Shown here one piece after another: positions 9,018 to 18,522 of a DNA stretch of 64,000 bases. The notes under the pieces are model-generated. The model saw only the letters and a list, made by a program, of their open reading frames with translations, was not told the origin of the DNA and did not search any database. Position 1 is the stretch's first letter. Each line of letters begins with the position of its first letter. The stretch spans positions 3,720,001 to 3,784,000 of the forward strand of contig NZ_CP073343.1 in the NCBI RefSeq assembly GCF_024397855.1, given 5' to 3'. The position numbers were made by a program, and so were the translations under genes. This DNA comes from Marinomonas rhizomae (lineage in GTDB: Bacteria; Pseudomonadota; Gammaproteobacteria; Pseudomonadales; Marinomonadaceae).

Positions 9018-10424
9018 ATGTCAAACAAGACCCTTGCCTTGATTGCTGAGCATGATGCGAAGTGGGTTGACCTTCGCTTTACCGATTTTAAAGGTAAAGA
9101 ACAACACGTAACGATTCCAGCTATTACGGTAGACGAAGAGTTTTTCGAAAACGGCCAAATGTTTGATGGTTCATCCATCGCTGGTTGGAAAGGCATTAAC
9201 GAATCAGACATGATCATGATGCCTCAGGACGATACAGCTATCATCGATCCTTTCACTGAAGAATCAACTGTTATTGTTCGTTGTAACATCATCGAACCTT
9301 CTACTATGCAAGGCTATGACCGTGACCCACGCTCTGTTGCCCTTCGTGCAGAAGAGTTCCTTAAGTCGACTGGTCTTGGCGACACAGCTTTCTTTGGTCC
9401 AGAGCCTGAATTTTTCATCTTTGATGATGTTAAATGGAAAACAGACATGTCAGGTTGTTCTGTAGAGATCAACTCTGAAGAAGCAGCTTGGTCTTCAAAT
9501 AAGAAATTTGAAGGCGGCAACATGGGTCACCGTCCTTTCGTAAAAGGCGGCTACTTCCCTGTACCACCAGTTGATTCTCACCACGATTTACGTGGCGCTA
9601 TGTGTGGCGCTATGGAAACAATGGGCTTGGTTATTGAAGTTCATCACCACGAAGTAGCAACCGCTGGTCAAAACGAAATCGGTGTTAAATTCAACACTCT
9701 AGTTAAGAAAGCGGATGAAGTTCAAATTCTTAAGTACTGTGTACACAACGTTGCTCACGCTTACGGCAAAACTGCGACTTTCATGCCTAAACCAATCGTT
9801 GGTGACAACGGTTCTGGTATGCACGTTCACCAGTCTTTCTGGAAAAACGGTGAAAACCAATTCGCTGGTGATCAATACGCTGGTCTATCTGAAATGGCGC
9901 TTTACTACATCGGTGGTATCATCAAGCACGCTAAAGCATTGAACGCGTTCACTAACGCTTCAACTAACTCTTATAAGCGTCTTGTTCCTCACTTCGAAGC
10001 TCCTGTAATGCTTGCATACTCTGCACGTAACCGTTCTGCTTCTATTCGTATCCCATACGTTGCAAGCCCTAAAGGCAAACGTATTGAAGCTCGTTTCCCT
10101 GATCCAACCGCTAACCCATACCTAGCATTTGCAGCTATGTTGATGGCTGGTATCGATGGTATCAAAAACAAGATTCACCCTGGCGATGCTGCAGACAAAG
10201 ATTTGTACGACCTTCCAGCTGAAGAAGCTCATGCGATTCCACAGGTTGCTAGCAGCCTAGAAGAAGCACTTAAGTGCCTAGACGAAGATCGCACGTTCTT
10301 GACTCAAGGCGGCGTATTCTCTGACGACATGATCGATGCTTACATCGAACTTAAAACTGGCGAAGCTCGTCGCGTTTCTATGACGACTCACCCACTTGAG
10401 TTTGAACTTTACTACAGCGCTTAA
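9018..10424 (+). CDS. glnA: Glutamine synthetase, type I
   Basis: A 468-residue dodecameric GSI that makes glutamine from glutamate, ammonia and ATP. The N-terminal beta-grasp region includes [36 protein letters not shown] is the ATP/metal region, and [10 protein letters not shown] the substrate-binding stretch. The Tyr in [10 protein letters not shown] matches the adenylylation site of GSI-beta enzymes, so GlnE control is expected. The gene is preceded by NtrC and sigma-54 elements and followed by a terminator, then by ntrB and ntrC. This is the classical glnA-glnL-glnG order. Confidence 0.97.
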   Translation: MSNKTLALIAEHDAKWVDLRFTDFKGKEQHVTIPAITVDEEFFENGQMFDGSSIAGWKGINESDMIMMPQDDTAIIDPFTEESTVIVRCNIIEPSTMQGYDRDPRSVALRAEEFLKSTGLGDTAFFGPEPEFFIFDDVKWKTDMSGCSVEINSEEAAWSSNKKFEGGNMGHRPFVKGGYFPVPPVDSHHDLRGAMCGAMETMGLVIEVHHHEVATAGQNEIGVKFNTLVKKADEVQILKYCVHNVAHAYGKTATFMPKPIVGDNGSGMHVHQSFWKNGENQFAGDQYAGLSEMALYYIGGIIKHAKALNAFTNASTNSYKRLVPHFEAPVMLAYSARNRSASIRIPYVASPKGKRIEARFPDPTANPYLAFAAMLMAGIDGIKNKIHPGDAADKDLYDLPAEEAHAIPQVASSLEEALKCLDEDRTFLTQGGVFSDDMIDAYIELKTGEARRVSMTTHPLEFELYYSA

Positions 10425-10448
10425 TACTTAATCGCTAAGTAAATACGA

Positions 10449-10478
10449 AAGCCTCGACCTTGTTCGAGGCTTTTTTTT
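10449..10478 (+). terminator. Terminator after glnA
   Basis: AAGCCTCGA, a six-base loop and TCGAGGCTT form a perfect 9-bp stem running into a stretch of eight T. It lies 25 bases after the glnA stop and separates glnA from ntrBC, which would then need their own promoter or partial read-through. Confidence 0.92.
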
Positions 10479-10532
10479 CTCTAACGTTTTAGCCCTGTTT
10501 TGTTGCTCGCATTTGTAGGTTTTTTTGTATGG

Positions 10533-10620
10533 CTTTTAATGCACAACTTTTTTGCACAGCTTTTTAATGCACAACTTTTTTTGCACGAAAAGAAACACCA
10601 ATACCAAGATGCACTATAAT
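10533..10620 (+). promoter_or_regulatory. ntrBC promoter region with TGCAC repeats
   Basis: Two near-identical 25-27 base units (around 10533-10557 and 10560-10586), each with two TGCAC elements, repeat with a 28-base period. A further TGCAC lies at 10609-10613, touching a perfect -10 hexamer TATAAT at 10615-10620. TGCAC is the half-site of NtrC operators, so this looks like a vegetative promoter overlapped by NtrC half-sites for autoregulation, as in enteric glnL. No good -35 hexamer is visible. The remaining bases up to the ntrB GTG at 10758 hold nothing else I recognise. Confidence 0.5.
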
Positions 10621-10757
10621 TGTGCATAGAACTTTTTTTAGTTAATACAAAGACCTTAATAAATACGCTATCTCGGACTGCCCAATGTTGGTTCGCTTTT
10701 TGCAACTGTTATTAAAGGAAATCATAAAAAGCAGTAGTCAATAGAGAGGCACTGTCT

Positions 10758-11843
10758 GTGTATAGTTTATTAATCGACCATTTATCCACTGCAGTTGTTC
10801 AATTGAACGACAAACTTGAGATCGAGTATCTAAATCCTGCAGCTGAAATGCTATTGGCGGTCAGCCGACGACGAATTTATGGCAATGACATTGGCGCCGC
10901 TTTTCGTGAAAACGAAGAAAGCATTCAGGCCCTTTATGCCGCAATAAAATCTGGCCACCCTTTCACTAAGCGAGAGGCAGAAATAGAGAGCAGCAATAAC
11001 AGAAAGCTTTTTTGTGACTATACCGTCACGCCTGTTATGGGCACATCGAATGAAACTGAAAGCCTCATTATAGAGCTGTACCCTCGCGATAGAATGAAAC
11101 GCATCTCTCAAGAAGACGAGATTATAGCGAACCATGAAAGCAGCAAAGAGCTGGTGCGAGGCTTGGCACATGAAATTAAAAACCCATTAGGCGGTATTCG
11201 TGGTGCGGCACAATTAATTAGTCGCGCTTTCACAGACGAAGCGCTAAACGATTACACACAAGTCATCATTGAAGAGTCAGATCGGTTACGTGACCTTGTT
11301 GACCGCTTATTAGGCCCCAGACAATTACCTAAAAACAAGCCTCTTAATATCCACAAGGTAATTGAGCGCGTTAGACAGCTTATTTCAGTCGAAACAGACA
11401 ACCAAATTGAACTGATTCGAGATTACGATCCAAGTATTCCAGACTTGATCGGCGACGAGTCTCAGTTGATTCAAGCCTTACTCAATATCACCAGAAACGC
11501 CATGCAAGCGCTGTTGGATGATGAAGACAATCGCCATAAAACCATTCATATGGTGACTCGAGCATTACGCCAATTCACCATTGGCTCTAAGCGCCATCGC
11601 CTAGTATGCAAAATCAGCATTATAGACAATGGCCCAGGCATACCAGAAGCCATTCTTAAAACACTATTTTATCCCATGGTCAGTGGACGAGCCGATGGAA
11701 CAGGCTTAGGGCTATCCATCGCGCAATCCGTGATTCATCAGCACCATGGCATTATTGAATGTAACAGTTACCCGAAAAAAACCGAATTTAATATATTAAT
11801 TCCCATTGAGACGACAGTCCAAGACCAGGAGAAACACTCATGA
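10758..11843 (+). CDS. ntrB: Nitrogen regulation sensor kinase NtrB (NRII)
   Basis: A 361-residue cytoplasmic histidine kinase/phosphatase that controls NtrC phosphorylation in response to PII. The N-terminal PAS domain (about 5-115) is followed by the dimerisation H-box LAHEIKNPLGGIRGAAQL with His138, and then the ATPase domain with an N-box (ITRNAMQALL), IIDNGPGIP and GTGLGLSIAQS. It begins with GTG. No membrane segment is present, as expected for NtrB. Its last four bases overlap ntrC (ATGA), so the two are translationally coupled. Confidence 0.95.
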   Translation: MYSLLIDHLSTAVVQLNDKLEIEYLNPAAEMLLAVSRRRIYGNDIGAAFRENEESIQALYAAIKSGHPFTKREAEIESSNNRKLFCDYTVTPVMGTSNETESLIIELYPRDRMKRISQEDEIIANHESSKELVRGLAHEIKNPLGGIRGAAQLISRAFTDEALNDYTQVIIEESDRLRDLVDRLLGPRQLPKNKPLNIHKVIERVRQLISVETDNQIELIRDYDPSIPDLIGDESQLIQALLNITRNAMQALLDDEDNRHKTIHMVTRALRQFTIGSKRHRLVCKISIIDNGPGIPEAILKTLFYPMVSGRADGTGLGLSIAQSVIHQHHGIIECNSYPKKTEFNILIPIETTVQDQEKHS

Positions 11844-13273
11844 CAGCAGAAGAAACAGTATGGATTGTTGATGACGATCGTTCTATTCGCTGGGTACTAG
11901 AAAAAACATTAGAACAAGAAGGCATCCAATGTCGTTTATTTGATTCCGCCGAAAACCTAGTCAACATGATTGATAAAGAGCAACCAAGCGCCATTATCAG
12001 TGATATTAGAATGCCAGGCATGGACGGCCTAGCTTTACTTGAAAAGCTACAGAAAGATCATCCCTATTTGCCTGTTATTATCATGACAGCACACTCGGAT
12101 CTTGAAAGCGCTGTAGCCTCTTACCAAGGCGGTGCCTTTGAATATTTGCCAAAACCTTTCGATGTAGAAGAAGCGGTTAGTCTGGTGAAACGAGCCATGC
12201 TCCACCACCGCAATGCAAGACCCAGCACTGACAATATGGATATTGCAGAAGAGCCAGAAGTCGATAAAGAAATCATCGGCGAAGCTCCTGCTATGCAGGA
12301 GGTTTTCCGCGCCATTGGTCGACTTGCTAACTCAAACATTACGGTTTTAATCAACGGTGAATCTGGTACCGGTAAAGAGTTGGTAGCACAAGCACTGCAT
12401 ACTCATAGCCCAAGAGCAGCAAACCCTTTTATTGCCTTAAACATGGCAGCAATTCCACACGACTTAATCGAGTCTGAGTTATTTGGTCATGAAAAAGGCG
12501 CGTTCACGGGTGCCAACACTCAACGTCGCGGCCGCTTCGAACAAGCCAATGGCGGTACACTTTTCTTAGACGAAATCGGTGATATGCCAGCCGAAACACA
12601 AACTCGTTTATTACGCGTTTTGGCAGACGGTGAGTTTTATCGTGTTGGTGGTCATACACCAGTCAAAGTTGACGTGCGAATCATTGCAGCAACCCATCAA
12701 AACTTAGAAAACTTGGTACAGAAAGGTTCGTTCCGTGAAGATTTATTTCACCGCCTAAACGTTATTCGTATCCATTTGCCTAAGCTTGCAGAGCGTCGCG
12801 AAGATATTCCTAAACTTGCCCGTCACTTTCTAAGCCGTGCAGCGGAAGAGCTAGCGGTGGAACCGAAACAACTCAGCAAAGAAACCGAAAACTATCTAAC
12901 ACAGTTAGAATGGCCTGGTAACGTTCGACAATTAGAAAACACTTGTCGTTGGTTGATTGTTATGGCTTCTGGACGTGAAGTTTTGGTGGAGGATTTGCCA
13001 CCTGAATTACTGGCTGCCGTTCCTCACGAACAACCCTTTGCATCATGGGAAGAAGCACTTAAAAATTGGGTGGACAGCACATTGGCAACAGGCCAAAAAG
13101 GCATTCTCGATCAAGCCGTGCCAAAGTTTGAGCGCATCATGATAGAAACAGCGCTAGCACATACTGGCGGACGCCGACGCGATGCATCCTTACTACTAGG
13201 CTGGGGACGAAATACGTTAACTCGCAAAATTAAAGAGTTAAATATCGATCACGCCGAGCAAGATGAAGACTAA
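11840..13273 (+). CDS. ntrC: Nitrogen regulator NtrC (NRI), sigma-54 activator
   Basis: A 477-residue response regulator. The receiver domain has the acidic pocket near residues 11-13 (DDD) and phospho-acceptor Asp55 in IISDIRMPG. The AAA+ domain contains Walker A GESGTGKE, the GAFTGA sigma-54 contact loop and the Walker B region GGTLFLDEIGDMP. The C-terminus is a Fis-type helix-turn-helix (RRRDASLLLGWGRNTLTRKI). It activates sigma-54 promoters under nitrogen limitation; likely targets in this window are glnA and livK. It overlaps ntrB by four bases. Confidence 0.96.
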   Translation: MTAEETVWIVDDDRSIRWVLEKTLEQEGIQCRLFDSAENLVNMIDKEQPSAIISDIRMPGMDGLALLEKLQKDHPYLPVIIMTAHSDLESAVASYQGGAFEYLPKPFDVEEAVSLVKRAMLHHRNARPSTDNMDIAEEPEVDKEIIGEAPAMQEVFRAIGRLANSNITVLINGESGTGKELVAQALHTHSPRAANPFIALNMAAIPHDLIESELFGHEKGAFTGANTQRRGRFEQANGGTLFLDEIGDMPAETQTRLLRVLADGEFYRVGGHTPVKVDVRIIAATHQNLENLVQKGSFREDLFHRLNVIRIHLPKLAERREDIPKLARHFLSRAAEELAVEPKQLSKETENYLTQLEWPGNVRQLENTCRWLIVMASGREVLVEDLPPELLAAVPHEQPFASWEEALKNWVDSTLATGQKGILDQAVPKFERIMIETALAHTGGRRRDASLLLGWGRNTLTRKIKELNIDHAEQDED

Positions 13274-13310
13274 TTTTCAGCGATTAAAATAACGCTAATC
13301 AAGAAAATGT

Positions 13311-13345
13311 AATGCAGGCAAAACTATATGCAATTTGCCTGCATT
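13311..13345. terminator. Hairpin downstream of ntrC
   Basis: AATGCAGGCAAA (13311-13322) and TTTGCCTGCATT (13334-13345) form a perfect 12-bp stem with an 11-base loop, 38 bases after the ntrC stop. A real T run does not follow directly, but the stem strength and position suggest transcript termination or 3'-end protection. Confidence 0.6.
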
Positions 13346-13441
13346 ATCTCAGTTTTCTACTGTTTTGGACTTGCTTTTACGGACACAATCCCCTACTAAT
13401 TAAGGACAACAATTTGTTTATTAATCAACGGGAAGCTAGCT

Positions 13442-13822
13442 ATGTATCCAACACTTCAGTCCATGGGTATCACCAGCATACAGGACATTGAAAAATTCAC
13501 TTTGCGTTACGAAGGCGGACACGACGTTTTAAAAATCTATTACCGCCGTGAAAAAGGCTCGTTACTTCCGAAAAGCAAGAAATTCAAGTTTGGTCGCTCA
13601 ACCAAAACCGTGTTAGCGGATGGTGGTCAACAAACTTACCGTCAAGTTCAAGAGCCCTCTCTAATCGTTTTACGCGCAATGGAAGAGCTAGAGCAAATTG
13701 TTGGTCGACAACACGAAACAAAAGCATCAAAAGATGACCTGATCAAAGAGCTAGAACACTTAGAAAAAGTAATGAATAGTAAGATCAGTGAAATCAAAGA
13801 AAAAATCGAATCTATGCAATAA
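13442..13822 (+). CDS. DUF3461 family protein
   Basis: A 126-residue protein that I recognise as the DUF3461 family, small cytoplasmic proteins of gammaproteobacteria without a known function. The conserved N-terminal block runs from MYPTLQSMGITS through RYEGGHDVLKIYYRR and the KGSLLPKSKKFKFGRS stretch. The C-terminal third (about 85-126) is charged and strongly helical, probably a short coiled coil. It lies alone between ntrC and tsaC, with a hairpin on each side. No catalytic motif is visible. Confidence 0.82.
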   Translation: MYPTLQSMGITSIQDIEKFTLRYEGGHDVLKIYYRREKGSLLPKSKKFKFGRSTKTVLADGGQQTYRQVQEPSLIVLRAMEELEQIVGRQHETKASKDDLIKELEHLEKVMNSKISEIKEKIESMQ

Positions 13823-13833
13823 TAGAATTCTAT

Positions 13834-13903
13834 CTAGCAGGAACGCCTTTCCATCGATCAAGACACCATGTTTAGGTCATTAATCGAAAGGCATACCTGC
13901 TGG
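13834..13903. repeat. Imperfect 20-bp inverted repeat between DUF3461 gene and tsaC
   Basis: CTAGCAGGAACGCCTTTC near 13834-13851 is mirrored by a right arm reading GAAAGGCATACCTGCTGG at 13886-13903, with two or three mismatches and small bulges. The 30-35 base loop contains no gene. It could be a terminator-like structure for the upstream gene, a 5' structure ahead of tsaC, or a small structured RNA. There is no T run after either arm. Confidence 0.5.
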
Positions 13904-13973
13904 CTCCCTTTCAAAAATCCCGCTACAATCCAACGTTATCCGTTTTCCCATATACTTTTATAAGCTTATTTAT

Positions 13974-14531
13974 ATGCATCTTGTAACATCCGTCGAAGAA
14001 CTTGCCGATATCATCCGACAAGGTGGCGTCATAGCTTATCCAACCGAAGCAGTTTGGGGCTTAGGCTGTGATCCTTATAACGAGTCTGCTGTGAGGCGAA
14101 TTCTGGCACTAAAAAATCGCCCAGAATACAAAGGTCTGATTTTGATCGCTGGGGCAAAAGACCAACTAACACCTTGGCTAAAGATGCTAGATACTAAAGC
14201 AGCTGAACGCTTAATCAGCAAAAATGATATTCCCACTTCTTGGGTCGTACCAGATACCACCATTACCCCAAGCTGGGTGAGGGGTGAGCATCAAAGCGTT
14301 GCCATACGTTTGTCACAGCATCAGCCAGTACAGTCTTTGTGCGCCGCTTACCAAGGCGCGATAGTATCGACATCTGCCAACCCGGCAGGGCTAGATCCAG
14401 CTATGAGCGCAGAAGAAGTGCATGCGTATTTTGGTGACAAGGTGGATGCTATTTTTAATGCACCATTGGGTAAGGCCACGCAACCCTCACAGGTTCGAGA
14501 TATTTTGACGGATACGCTATTTCGAGCTTAA
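13974..14531 (+). CDS. tsaC: Threonylcarbamoyl-AMP synthase TsaC (YrdC/Sua5 domain)
   Basis: A 185-residue YrdC-domain enzyme that makes threonylcarbamoyl-adenylate from threonine, bicarbonate and ATP for the t6A37 modification of ANN-decoding tRNAs. The N-terminus has [18 protein letters not shown], the hallmark of the family, then [16 protein letters not shown], and [10 protein letters not shown] with STSANPAG near residue 135. It is the short form without the extra Sua5 C-terminal domain. It ends facing livF, with a strong bidirectional terminator between them. Confidence 0.93.
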   Translation: MHLVTSVEELADIIRQGGVIAYPTEAVWGLGCDPYNESAVRRILALKNRPEYKGLILIAGAKDQLTPWLKMLDTKAAERLISKNDIPTSWVVPDTTITPSWVRGEHQSVAIRLSQHQPVQSLCAAYQGAIVSTSANPAGLDPAMSAEEVHAYFGDKVDAIFNAPLGKATQPSQVRDILTDTLFRA

Positions 14532-14644
14532 ACCCTTTCTATTGAATCAACCTTTTAATTCAATAAGCGGATCAAAAACACCTTAAAAGGCGATATTGCG
14601 CGAACATCCTGTGCAAAAGCGTTATTTTTATCCACATAAATAAA

Positions 14645-14687
14645 AAAAACGGCGCTTCATTTTTTGTACAAATGAAGCGCCGTTTTT
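14645..14687. terminator. Bidirectional terminator between tsaC and livF
   Basis: An 18-bp perfect inverted repeat (14645-14662 and 14670-14687) with arms AAAAACGGCGCTTCATTT and its complement around a 7-base loop. The A/T ends provide a T run on either strand, so it can stop both the plus-strand tsaC transcript and the minus-strand liv transcript. Confidence 0.92.
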
Positions 14688-14711
14688 ACTTTTATATGCT
14701 GAAACTAGATG

Positions 14712-15425
14712 TTAATGACCGCCTAAGTAGGCTTCACGCACTTCAGGGTTCACCAATAACTCTTGACCAGTTCCCGTCATACGTATTTCACCATTCACCA
14801 TCACATAGCCTCGATTAGCCAGTTTTAGGGCGTGGTTGGCATTCTGCTCAACTAGGAAGATTGTCATCCCTGTGCTAGCAACATCCTTCAGAATCTGAAA
14901 AATTTGCTTAACGATAATGGGCGCCAGACCTAAACTAGGCTCATCTAATAACAACAATTTTGGACGACTCATCAAGGCACGAGCAATGGCCAACATTTGT
15001 TGTTCACCACCAGACATCGTTGAGGCGCGCTGATTGCGACGCTCTTTCAGCCTAGGGAATAAATCAAACATGTGCTGCATGTCTTCTTCCGCATGATCCA
15101 TGCCGATTGGGATTGTCCCCATCAGCAAATTCTCTTCTACTGACATGCCTGGAAAAATTCGGCGACCTTCAGGCGATTGAGCCAAACCATGGGACGCGAC
15201 ATAGTGAGCCGATTTTTGTGAAATATCTTCACCACGGTAAATAATCTCACCTGACGAAATACGCGGCTGCCCAAAAATAGACATTAACAAGGTAGACTTG
15301 CCCGCTCCATTCGCACCAATCAAGGTAACAATTTCACCTTCCTCGACCGTCAAAGAGACTTTTTTCAAGGCTTGAATGGGGCCGTAATGAACGTCAACGT
15401 TTTTAAATTCCATTAATGTAGTCAT
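14712..15425 (-). CDS. livF: Branched-chain amino acid ABC transporter ATPase LivF
   Basis: A 237-residue cytoplasmic ATPase of the HAAT (LIV-I) transporter family. Walker A is GANGAGKSTL (about 37-46), the signature is MSGGEQQMLAIARAL, and Walker B is LLLLDEPSLGLAP. The length is the usual one for LivF. Its ATG overlaps the livG stop by four bases (ATGA). It is the last gene of livKHMGF and stops just before the bidirectional terminator. Confidence 0.94.
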   Translation of the reverse strand: MTTLMEFKNVDVHYGPIQALKKVSLTVEEGEIVTLIGANGAGKSTLLMSIFGQPRISSGEIIYRGEDISQKSAHYVASHGLAQSPEGRRIFPGMSVEENLLMGTIPIGMDHAEEDMQHMFDLFPRLKERRNQRASTMSGGEQQMLAIARALMSRPKLLLLDEPSLGLAPIIVKQIFQILKDVASTGMTIFLVEQNANHALKLANRGYVMVNGEIRMTGTGQELLVNPEVREAYLGGH

Positions 15426-16303
15426 AGGGTTACCTCTTCACCTTCTTCTGCACCAAGGTAAGCAGCAACAACCTTTGGATTACTCTTAATATCATCTGGA
15501 CCACCTTTGGCAATAACCACCCCATGATCCAACACAACGATGTAATCGGAGATGTCCATAACCATGCCCATGTCATGCTCGATCAACAACACCGTCGTGT
15601 TATGTTCATCACGCAACACACGAATCATTTTAGTAAGTGCTTCTGTTTCAGAAGGGTTCAGACCGGCTGCAGGCTCATCCAGACAAACAATTTCAGGATT
15701 AGTACACATGGCACGCGCAATTTCTAAGCGACGCTGTTGACCATAAGAAAGTTCACCAGCTAAACGGTTAGCAGACTCGACCAGATCAACAACACCCAGC
15801 CAATAAAAAACACGTTCTAAGGCTTCTTCTTCCGCTTTTCTATACGCTTTCGTATTCAAGATACCGGAGATTAAGCTGCGATTGACTCGCATATGCTGAG
15901 CAACCAGCAAGTTCTCAACCACCGACATTTCTTTAAACAAACGAATATTCTGAAAGGTTCGAGACAAACCTGCGCGGTTTACAAGGTGAGAACCACCAAA
16001 CATTTTGTACTTAAGACGAGCAAAAAATGCGACAGGTGAGAAAAAGTCAGTCACCTTAAATGGTTCGCCAAGCACTTTAATAATGCTGGTTTCTTTGCCG
16101 CCAGCCGACAAAATAATTTTTCCGCCTGTCGCCTTATAAAACCCTGTTAAACAGTTAAATACCGTCGTTTTACCAGCGCCATTCGGTCCAATCAGAGCGG
16201 ATACAGAACCGCGCTTAATATCAAAAGTCACATCATTTAGTGCTTTAATACCACCAAAGTGCATCACCAAGTTTTCAACTGCTAAAATATTTTCTTGGCT
16301 CAT
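15422..16303 (-). CDS. livG: Branched-chain amino acid ABC transporter ATPase LivG
   Basis: A 293-residue ATPase partner of LivF. Walker A GPNGAGKTTVFNCLTGFY, the signature LSYGQQRRLEIARAM and Walker B IVCLDEPAAGLNP are all present, as is an insertion between Walker A and the Q-loop (about 70-110) typical of LivG. I chose the ATG at 16303-16301 (MSQENILAVENL) because it overlaps the livM stop as ATGA; a longer in-frame reading would run deep into livM without a ribosome site. Confidence 0.93.
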   Translation of the reverse strand: MSQENILAVENLVMHFGGIKALNDVTFDIKRGSVSALIGPNGAGKTTVFNCLTGFYKATGGKIILSAGGKETSIIKVLGEPFKVTDFFSPVAFFARLKYKMFGGSHLVNRAGLSRTFQNIRLFKEMSVVENLLVAQHMRVNRSLISGILNTKAYRKAEEEALERVFYWLGVVDLVESANRLAGELSYGQQRRLEIARAMCTNPEIVCLDEPAAGLNPSETEALTKMIRVLRDEHNTTVLLIEHDMGMVMDISDYIVVLDHGVVIAKGGPDDIKSNPKVVAAYLGAEEGEEVTL

Positions 16304-17574
16304 TTCACTACCCCTTTTTTCGCAGCAAAACCTGTTCGAGTAACACGAACAATACCTCGAGGTTTCCAAATCATCATCACTACCATCAGAATACCAAACA
16401 TCAACACACGGTATTCTGCGAACTCCCTTAACATTTCAGGTAACACAGTCAAACAGAAGGCAGCAATAACAACACCTAGTGTCGATCCCATACCGCCAAG
16501 CACCACGATAGCCAGTATCAAAGCGGACTCGAAAAAGGTAAACGACGATGGGTTAACGAAACCTTGGTATGTCGCAAAAAACACACCAGCTAAACCACCA
16601 GTTGATGCGCCCAACATAAATGCCGAAAGTTTTACCAATACATGGTTTAAACCTAATGAACGGCAGGCAATTTCATCTTCACGAAGCGCTTCCCATGCAC
16701 GGCCAATTGGCATTTTCACCAAACGATGCTTAATAAAAAGCACGGCCCATACCACTGCGAACAATACGATATAAATGAACATGTATTTATAGGCAGAATC
16801 ATAAGGGATATTAAAGAACTCGTGGAAGGTTTCACCGTCTCTCGACCTACGTTTAAACTCTAGGCCAAAGAATGTTGGCAGAGGCGCAGATACACCATTA
16901 GGACCATGAGTGAAGGATGCCCAGTTCGTCAAAATAAGACGTATTATTTCACCAAAACCTAGCGTCACGATCGCCAGATAGTCACCATGCATTCGCAACA
17001 CAGGAAAGCCCAATATTGCACCAGCGATCGCTGCCATTATTGCGGCAATTGGCAACATAGACCAGAAACCCAGTCCTAAATTTTCATAACCCAATGCGAG
17101 ACCGTAAGCACCGATGGCATAAAAACCAACAAAACCTAAATCCAGTAAGCCAGCCAATCCAACAACGATATTAAGGCCAAGCCCCAACAATACGTATATC
17201 AAACCAAGAATAATAACGGTTAGGACATATTTTGATGCAATAAATGGCACCAAAAGACCAATCGCTATCACTAATGGAATAATCCATACCATTTTAGATT
17301 TATGCCCTGGCGGAAGAACCTCTACACCTTCATCGTTATTAGCATAACGAAAGGCCATTGCGATGCCTCTTTCTGTCTGCAAAAAACTGGACATAACAAA
17401 ACGTCCAATGGCAACCGCTGCGACCATCCAAGCCACTTTTCCAAACTCAGTATTAAAACCGTAACCATCCAGCACAACACCAACGATTGGACCAAACAAG
17501 ATCAACGCCATAAAGCCAGCAATCAGAGCATCAATACTACTTTTCTTAAAATTTATTCCTACAGTTTGGCTCAT
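16300..17574 (-). CDS. livM: Branched-chain amino acid ABC permease LivM
   Basis: A 424-residue integral membrane permease. The N-terminal extension of about 90 residues holds two hydrophobic segments and is characteristic of the LivM of gammaproteobacteria. The conserved core (YVLLGLGLNIVVGLAGLLDLGF, then GAYGLAL) continues to the EAA-like loop IGRAWEALREDEIACRSLG that contacts the ATPases. It directly follows livH (stop at 17575) and overlaps livG by four bases. Confidence 0.93.
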   Translation of the reverse strand: MSQTVGINFKKSSIDALIAGFMALILFGPIVGVVLDGYGFNTEFGKVAWMVAAVAIGRFVMSSFLQTERGIAMAFRYANNDEGVEVLPPGHKSKMVWIIPLVIAIGLLVPFIASKYVLTVIILGLIYVLLGLGLNIVVGLAGLLDLGFVGFYAIGAYGLALGYENLGLGFWSMLPIAAIMAAIAGAILGFPVLRMHGDYLAIVTLGFGEIIRLILTNWASFTHGPNGVSAPLPTFFGLEFKRRSRDGETFHEFFNIPYDSAYKYMFIYIVLFAVVWAVLFIKHRLVKMPIGRAWEALREDEIACRSLGLNHVLVKLSAFMLGASTGGLAGVFFATYQGFVNPSSFTFFESALILAIVVLGGMGSTLGVVIAAFCLTVLPEMLREFAEYRVLMFGILMVVMMIWKPRGIVRVTRTGFAAKKGVVK

Positions 17575-18486
17575 TTATACTTTCTCCACTTCAGGTTTGC
17601 CGAGAAGGCCACTTGGGCGAACAATCAAAATGAGAACTAACAAAGAGAATGAAAATACATCTTTATAATCAGAACTAATCAACCCAGCGAACAAAGCCTC
17701 GGACAAACCAAGAATCAGCCCACCTAACATGGCTCCTGGTAAAGATCCAATACCGCCCAACACAGCCGCAGTAAAGGCTTTAATACCAATGATAAAACCA
17801 ACATAAAAATCAAAAGCACCGTAATCTAGGGTAACCAGAACACCCGCCAATGCCGCCATAACAGCACCAATAACAAAAACAGTTGAGATAACTTTGTCTG
17901 TATCTATGCCCAAAATAGACGCCATTTTTCGGTCTTGCTGAGTAGCACGACACATACGGCCCAGTTTGGTTTTTTGGATAACATAGGTAAGTACACCCAT
18001 GCCTAAGATAGAAATAAACAGAATCAATAGCTTCATATAGGTGATCTGTACAAAGCCATCACCCACATTAAAACGCAATGCACCCGTTAAAAGAGTCGGT
18101 ACACCTTGCTGATTAGCACCCTGACTAAGTTGTACATAGTTTTGCAAAATCAAAGACATACCGATTGCGGAAATCAATACGGCTAAACGACTAGAGCTAC
18201 GTAATGGGCGGTATGCGATACGTTCAATTACCCACCCATAAGCCCCTGTTACAGCAACGGTAAGAAACAATGTGCCGACAAGAATAATAGGAAAAGATTC
18301 GATACCGAAAAAAGTTAAAATCGCAAGAGCAATTGCGGTGATATAAGCTGACACCATGTACACATCGCCGTGGGCGAAGTTAATCATGCCTATGATGCCA
18401 TATACCATGGTGTAACCGATCGCAATGAGTCCGTATACAGAACCAAGGGTAAGACCGTTTACCAGCTGCTGGAGAACGATATCCAT
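17575..18486 (-). CDS. livH: Branched-chain amino acid ABC permease LivH
   Basis: A 303-residue permease with about eight membrane segments. MDIVLQQLVNGLTLGSVYGL is the standard LivH N-terminus, and GRMCRATQQDRKMASILGID is the cytoplasmic coupling loop. I start it at the ATG 18486-18484, which has a GAGG ribosome site seven bases upstream; a longer reading to 18525 would begin inside a strong hairpin and adds residues foreign to the family. It follows livK after 109 bases and is contiguous with livM. Confidence 0.93.
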   Translation of the reverse strand: MDIVLQQLVNGLTLGSVYGLIAIGYTMVYGIIGMINFAHGDVYMVSAYITAIALAILTFFGIESFPIILVGTLFLTVAVTGAYGWVIERIAYRPLRSSSRLAVLISAIGMSLILQNYVQLSQGANQQGVPTLLTGALRFNVGDGFVQITYMKLLILFISILGMGVLTYVIQKTKLGRMCRATQQDRKMASILGIDTDKVISTVFVIGAVMAALAGVLVTLDYGAFDFYVGFIIGIKAFTAAVLGGIGSLPGAMLGGLILGLSEALFAGLISSDYKDVFSFSLLVLILIVRPSGLLGKPEVEKV

Positions 18487-18522
18487 CGTAAGACCTCGTG
18501 GGAATTTTTTTAATATAGAGAG

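Noticed and set aside
10533..10586. Possible CRISPR-like array
   Set aside because: There are only two repeat units with almost no spacer, in a promoter region and without cas genes.
10481..10705. A 74-codon minus-strand frame over the ntrBC promoter
   Set aside because: It is made from the TGCAC repeats and T runs; a Lys/Cys/Ser low-complexity peptide without start signals.
16295..16774. A 159-codon open frame antisense to livM
   Set aside because: It lies wholly opposite a well-conserved membrane protein and has no ribosome site; its Thr/Asn/Ile-rich composition is that of an antisense shadow.
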